Assembly (NCBI GenBank): GCA_021823905.1 | Contig: JAKALX010000033.1 | Span: 1 to 15,992, forward strand | From: Chloroflexota bacterium | GTDB taxonomy: Bacteria > Chloroflexota > Dehalococcoidia > Tepidiformales > Tepidiformaceae | Reading direction: 5' to 3' | Length of the DNA stretch: 15,992 bases | Shown: piece by piece, positions 13,918 through 15,992 of the stretch | How the letters are laid out: every line of letters begins with the position of its first letter | How positions within the stretch are numbered: the stretch's first letter is position 1 | Position numbers and translations under genes: made by a program | Notes under the pieces: generated by a model | The model's input: only the letters and a program-made list of their open reading frames with translations | What the model was told of the DNA's origin: nothing | Database searches by the model: none

Positions 13918-14832
13918 TTGGGCGTCTCACCGGCCGCCCCCGCACAGCTGCCAGTCGGCGACCTCGATCTCGCCGGAGGGCGGCGGACGCCCGGCGCTGG
14001 CGTATGGATCTGGCACTTCATGGCCAGCAAGCCCCTCGGAGCGCTGAGTGCCGCGATCATCCTCGCGGTGATTCTGACAGCCATCTTCGCGTCGCTCATC
14101 GCGCCATACTCGTACACGGAGAAGGCGGGGCTGGCGCTGAAAGGGCCCAGCGCATCGCACATCATGGGTACCGACAAGTTCGGCCGCGACCAGTTCTCAC
14201 GCATCATCTACGGGTCGCGGTCGACCGTGAAGGTTGGTCTCGGTGCTGCAGCGCTCGCGACCATTGTCGCCGTGGCGGTCGGCGTCACGTCCGGCTTTAT
14301 CGGCGGCCTCTTCGACAGCATCGTCCAGCGCATCGTCGAAGCCCTGATGTCGCTGCCCTGGATGGTGGTCGTCCTAGCCGTGATGACGTTCATCGGTTCG
14401 GGTACATCTACCGTGATCCTTGTGCTCGGATTGCTCGCAGCTCCAACGATGTCGCGCGTCATCCACGGCGCAACGCTCTCGGTGCGGGAGATGGCCTACA
14501 TCGAGGCAGGCCGAGCGATCAGCGCGTCCCCGGCCCGGCTCATAGTCCGGCACGTCCTCCCCAACATCCTTGCACCGATCATCGTGATGGGGACCCTCGC
14601 AGTTGGGAACGCCATCCTCGCGGAGGCCGCCCTCTCCTTCCTCGGCTTCGGCATCACCCCACCAACGCCTTCGTGGGGTCAGGAGCTCAGCGGCTCGGGC
14701 CGGCAGTTCATGCAGGTAGCGCCCTGGTTGGCCATCTTTCCGGGCCTCGCGATCTCGATCACGGTCTTCAGCTTCAATATGCTCGGCGACGCGCTGCGCG
14801 ATGTCCTCGACCCGCGCCTGCGCAACGCCTGA
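13918..14832 (+). CDS. dppC: Second ABC transporter permease C
   Basis: This DppC-type inner-membrane permease has 304 residues from the TTG at 13918, two bases after the previous stop. The first 33 residues are not conserved, and a later ATG at 14020-14022 (MASKPLGAL) is an alternative start. The first helix is LGALSAAIILAVILTAIFASLIAPY, followed by MGTDKFGRDQFSRIIYGSRSTV, the usual DppC landmark. The EAA loop reads AYIEAGRAISASPARLIVRHVLPN; the Gly normally found in ALGAS is Ser here. The C-terminus LSFLGFGITPPTPSWG...LGDALRDVLDPRLRN is typical. The gene is last in its operon: beyond it comes a convergent gene, not an ATPase gene. Confidence 0.93.
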   Translation: MGVSPAAPAQLPVGDLDLAGGRRTPGAGVWIWHFMASKPLGALSAAIILAVILTAIFASLIAPYSYTEKAGLALKGPSASHIMGTDKFGRDQFSRIIYGSRSTVKVGLGAAALATIVAVAVGVTSGFIGGLFDSIVQRIVEALMSLPWMVVVLAVMTFIGSGTSTVILVLGLLAAPTMSRVIHGATLSVREMAYIEAGRAISASPARLIVRHVLPNILAPIIVMGTLAVGNAILAEAALSFLGFGITPPTPSWGQELSGSGRQFMQVAPWLAIFPGLAISITVFSFNMLGDALRDVLDPRLRNA

Positions 14833-15079
14833 GCAAAGGCGAACCCGGCGTCCAGCAGTTCAGCCCAGTCATCGCGAATGCCGTGTGGCGCCGGAGGCTT
14901 GCGCCTCGTGCGCATCCGAACGAGACCTGGAGGGTTCGGGCTTATGCGTGACGGTGCAGTTTTCCGATGTTTGTCCAGTGGTGATTAGCACTCACTGACA
15001 TATTAGACATGACATTACGACTACCAACAGGCCCGTCTGGACAGGCCGGCGCGGCCCCCGATGAATCAATTCCGTCCGC
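14833..15079. other. Intergenic region between convergent permease C and cupredoxin genes
   Basis: No convincing gene is seen in these 247 bases. A near-perfect inverted repeat, GGCCCGTC-TG-GACAGGCC (15030-15047, one mismatch), could end the cupredoxin transcript on the minus strand, but has no T-run. A small GAGGC-TTGC-GCCTC hairpin near 14896-14909 may end the permease transcript. Both calls are weak. Confidence 0.35.
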
Positions 15080-15556
15080 TCATGCTGTCACCGTGAACGA
15101 GGCATGCATGCCCTGCGTGTAGTGCGAGACCGTCTTCGCGCCCATCTCTTCGACGACATTGCACTGCAGCTCGTAATTGCCTGGGGAGAGGTCGAGCGTG
15201 AGATCTTTCGACTGACCCAGGCCGATGTCCCAGACGGAACCGAGGACCTCGTAGGTGCCGTCGTCGTTCTTCCGGGCAACCGTTAAAGCGTGCGTCTTAC
15301 CGCCCTGGCTGGCGTTCATCATGTCCATCATCGGGTGGACGGCGTGAAACGTCACCGTCCCCGCGGGAGCGGATGACTGCGATGGGCTGACGGACCAGTC
15401 GCGAAGCTGGACCGTGATCGACCCGGCGGGAGCGCTGCCTCCCATCATTCCACCACCGCCGTTCATCATGCCGCCGGTCCCGCTGCAGGCCGTGGCAACC
15501 AGAAGCGTCACACCAGCCAGCGCGGTCGCCGCAAGTACTGTGCTTCGTCCCAGCAT
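15080..15556 (-). CDS. Cupredoxin-domain lipoprotein (blue-copper type)
   Basis: This is a 158-residue exported lipoprotein. The ATG at 15556 has GGAGAGG 7 bases upstream; an upstream extension to 15616 would place a very basic stretch before the signal peptide. The signal peptide is hydrophobic to about residue 20 with lipobox TAC at Cys 24. It is followed by a Met/Gly-rich linker (GGMMNGGGGMMGG) and a single plastocyanin-like domain. All four type 1 copper ligands can be placed: His 89 (KTHALTV), Cys 132 (ELQCNVVEE), His 145 (VSHY) and Met 150 (QGM). The Cys-to-His spacing is longer than in plastocyanin (CNVPGH). It probably carries electrons or copper at the outer face of the membrane. It converges on the transport operon and is unlikely to belong to it. 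Confidence 0.88.
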   Translation of the reverse strand: MLGRSTVLAATALAGVTLLVATACSGTGGMMNGGGGMMGGSAPAGSITVQLRDWSVSPSQSSAPAGTVTFHAVHPMMDMMNASQGGKTHALTVARKNDDGTYEVLGSVWDIGLGQSKDLTLDLSPGNYELQCNVVEEMGAKTVSHYTQGMHASFTVTA

Positions 15557-15714
15557 CGTTCTTCCTCTCCGGAGGCATGAGCGGCGCCGTTGCCGCTTTC
15601 TCTCCGATTGTGACACAGGGCGGTCCGTTCGTTAGGGCCGTGGACGCGAGCGTGGACGCCATGACACCGGCCAGGCGCCGATTCCCCTCACCATCTGATC
15701 GATGGGTAACGCGC

Positions 15715-15743
15715 GCCGCCGCTTCCCGAGGGCGAGCGGCGGC
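15715..15743 (-). terminator. Hairpin after the minus-strand gene at the right edge
   Basis: GCCGCCGCT (15715-15723) and AGCGGCGGC (15735-15743) form a perfect 9-pair stem around an 11-base loop, 43 bases past the stop of the right-edge gene. No clear T-run follows on the minus strand, so it is a probable but not certain terminator. It separates that gene from the cupredoxin gene. Confidence 0.5.
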
Positions 15744-15786
15744 ACACTTGCCCATGCTGCATCTCACAGGACGCAGCCCGTTGAAG

Positions 15787-15992
15787 TTACATGTTCGGGC
15801 AGCCGGCGTGAGTTGTACCGTCTCCCATCATGCCGGGGCCGTAGCCGTCGGGATGGGCGGCCTGCATGGCAGCCGTGACGGCCGCCATGTCGACGCCCTT
15901 CTCGCGGGCGATGTCGGGAACTGTCTTGCCGGCATTGAGCTGAGCGTTGAGCTCGTCGACCGTGATGCCGAGGGCCTTCGCCAGCGTGTCGT
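15787..15992 (-). CDS. C-terminal part of a small helical protein (DUF2680-like), 5' end outside window
   Basis: The last 67 full codons of a minus-strand gene are visible, ending in TAA at 15789-15787. They read DTLAKALGITVDELNAQLNAGKTVPDIAREKGVDMAAVTAAM, then a Gly/Met/His-containing tail GYGPGMMGDGTTHAGCPNM. The pattern LAxALGIxxxELxxxLxxGKTxxxIAxEKGVD occurs in small exported helical proteins annotated as DUF2680 or related. No function is assigned. The frame is too short to have been picked up by a usual length cut-off. The Met-, His- and Cys-bearing tail and the neighbouring copper lipoprotein hint at metal handling, but that is speculation. Confidence 0.7.
   Translation of the reverse strand, partial: DTLAKALGITVDELNAQLNAGKTVPDIAREKGVDMAAVTAAMQAAHPDGYGPGMMGDGTTHAGCPNM

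Noticed and set aside
14993..15020. ACTGACATATTAGACATGACAT as a third class B operator
   Set aside because: Only ACTGACA matches; the second arm is absent and it lies after the ends of two convergent genes, not before a gene.
1..15992. CRISPR arrays, tRNA or rRNA genes, insertion sequences
   Set aside because: I found no regularly spaced repeats, no tRNA-like cloverleaf with conserved T-loop, no rRNA segment, and no transposase or terminal inverted repeats.

Overview
The window is high-GC bacterial DNA with ATG, GTG and TTG starts, tightly overlapping operons and two peptide-type binding proteins that carry both a twin-arginine motif and a lipobox behind an N-terminal YW...RRR segment. That segment, together with the secreted cupredoxin lipoprotein, resembles what I know from Chloroflexota (Dehalococcoidia/SAR202-like or related soil lineages). 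The taxon is an inference; there is no rRNA or marker gene here.

Layout. (1) Bases 1-4734, minus strand: a complete Opp/Dpp-type ABC importer operon in the order binding protein (4734-3028), permease B (3020-2103), permease C (2106-1201), ATPase D (1201-212) and the first 71 codons of ATPase F (215-1), running off the left edge. (2) 4916-5800, plus: a nitronate monooxygenase-like flavoprotein, meeting tail to tail a flavin reductase (5804-6292, minus). (3) 6412-6993, plus: a TetR-family regulator divergent from the reductase. (4) 7058-8494, minus: an HpaB-superfamily oxygenase. (5) 8676-11119, plus: two overlapping type III (CaiB/BaiF) CoA-transferase genes. (6) 11263-14832, plus: a second binding protein and a second permease pair without ATPases. 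(7) 15080-15992, minus: a blue-copper lipoprotein and the end of a small helical protein, probably unrelated to the rest.

How it fits together. The flavin reductase and the HpaB-like oxygenase look like the two halves of a two-component FADH2-dependent monooxygenase, although their genes are separated and face different ways. Both promoters have the form TTGACA-N18-TATAA and are followed by nearly the same 20-base operator with the palindrome CGAACG-N2-CGTTCG (18 of 20 bases identical). One copy lies between tetR and the reductase gene. The simplest reading is that TetR represses both oxygenase halves together. A second, different operator pair (consensus ACTGAYRTCARTGTCAGT) lies exactly 14 bases downstream of the -10 box of both binding-protein genes, so the two uptake units look co-regulated as well. 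The second permease pair probably borrows the ATPases of the first operon. I infer an uptake, CoA-activation and oxygenation module for an unidentified, probably carboxylic and possibly aromatic, substrate. I do not recognise this exact combination as a described pathway.
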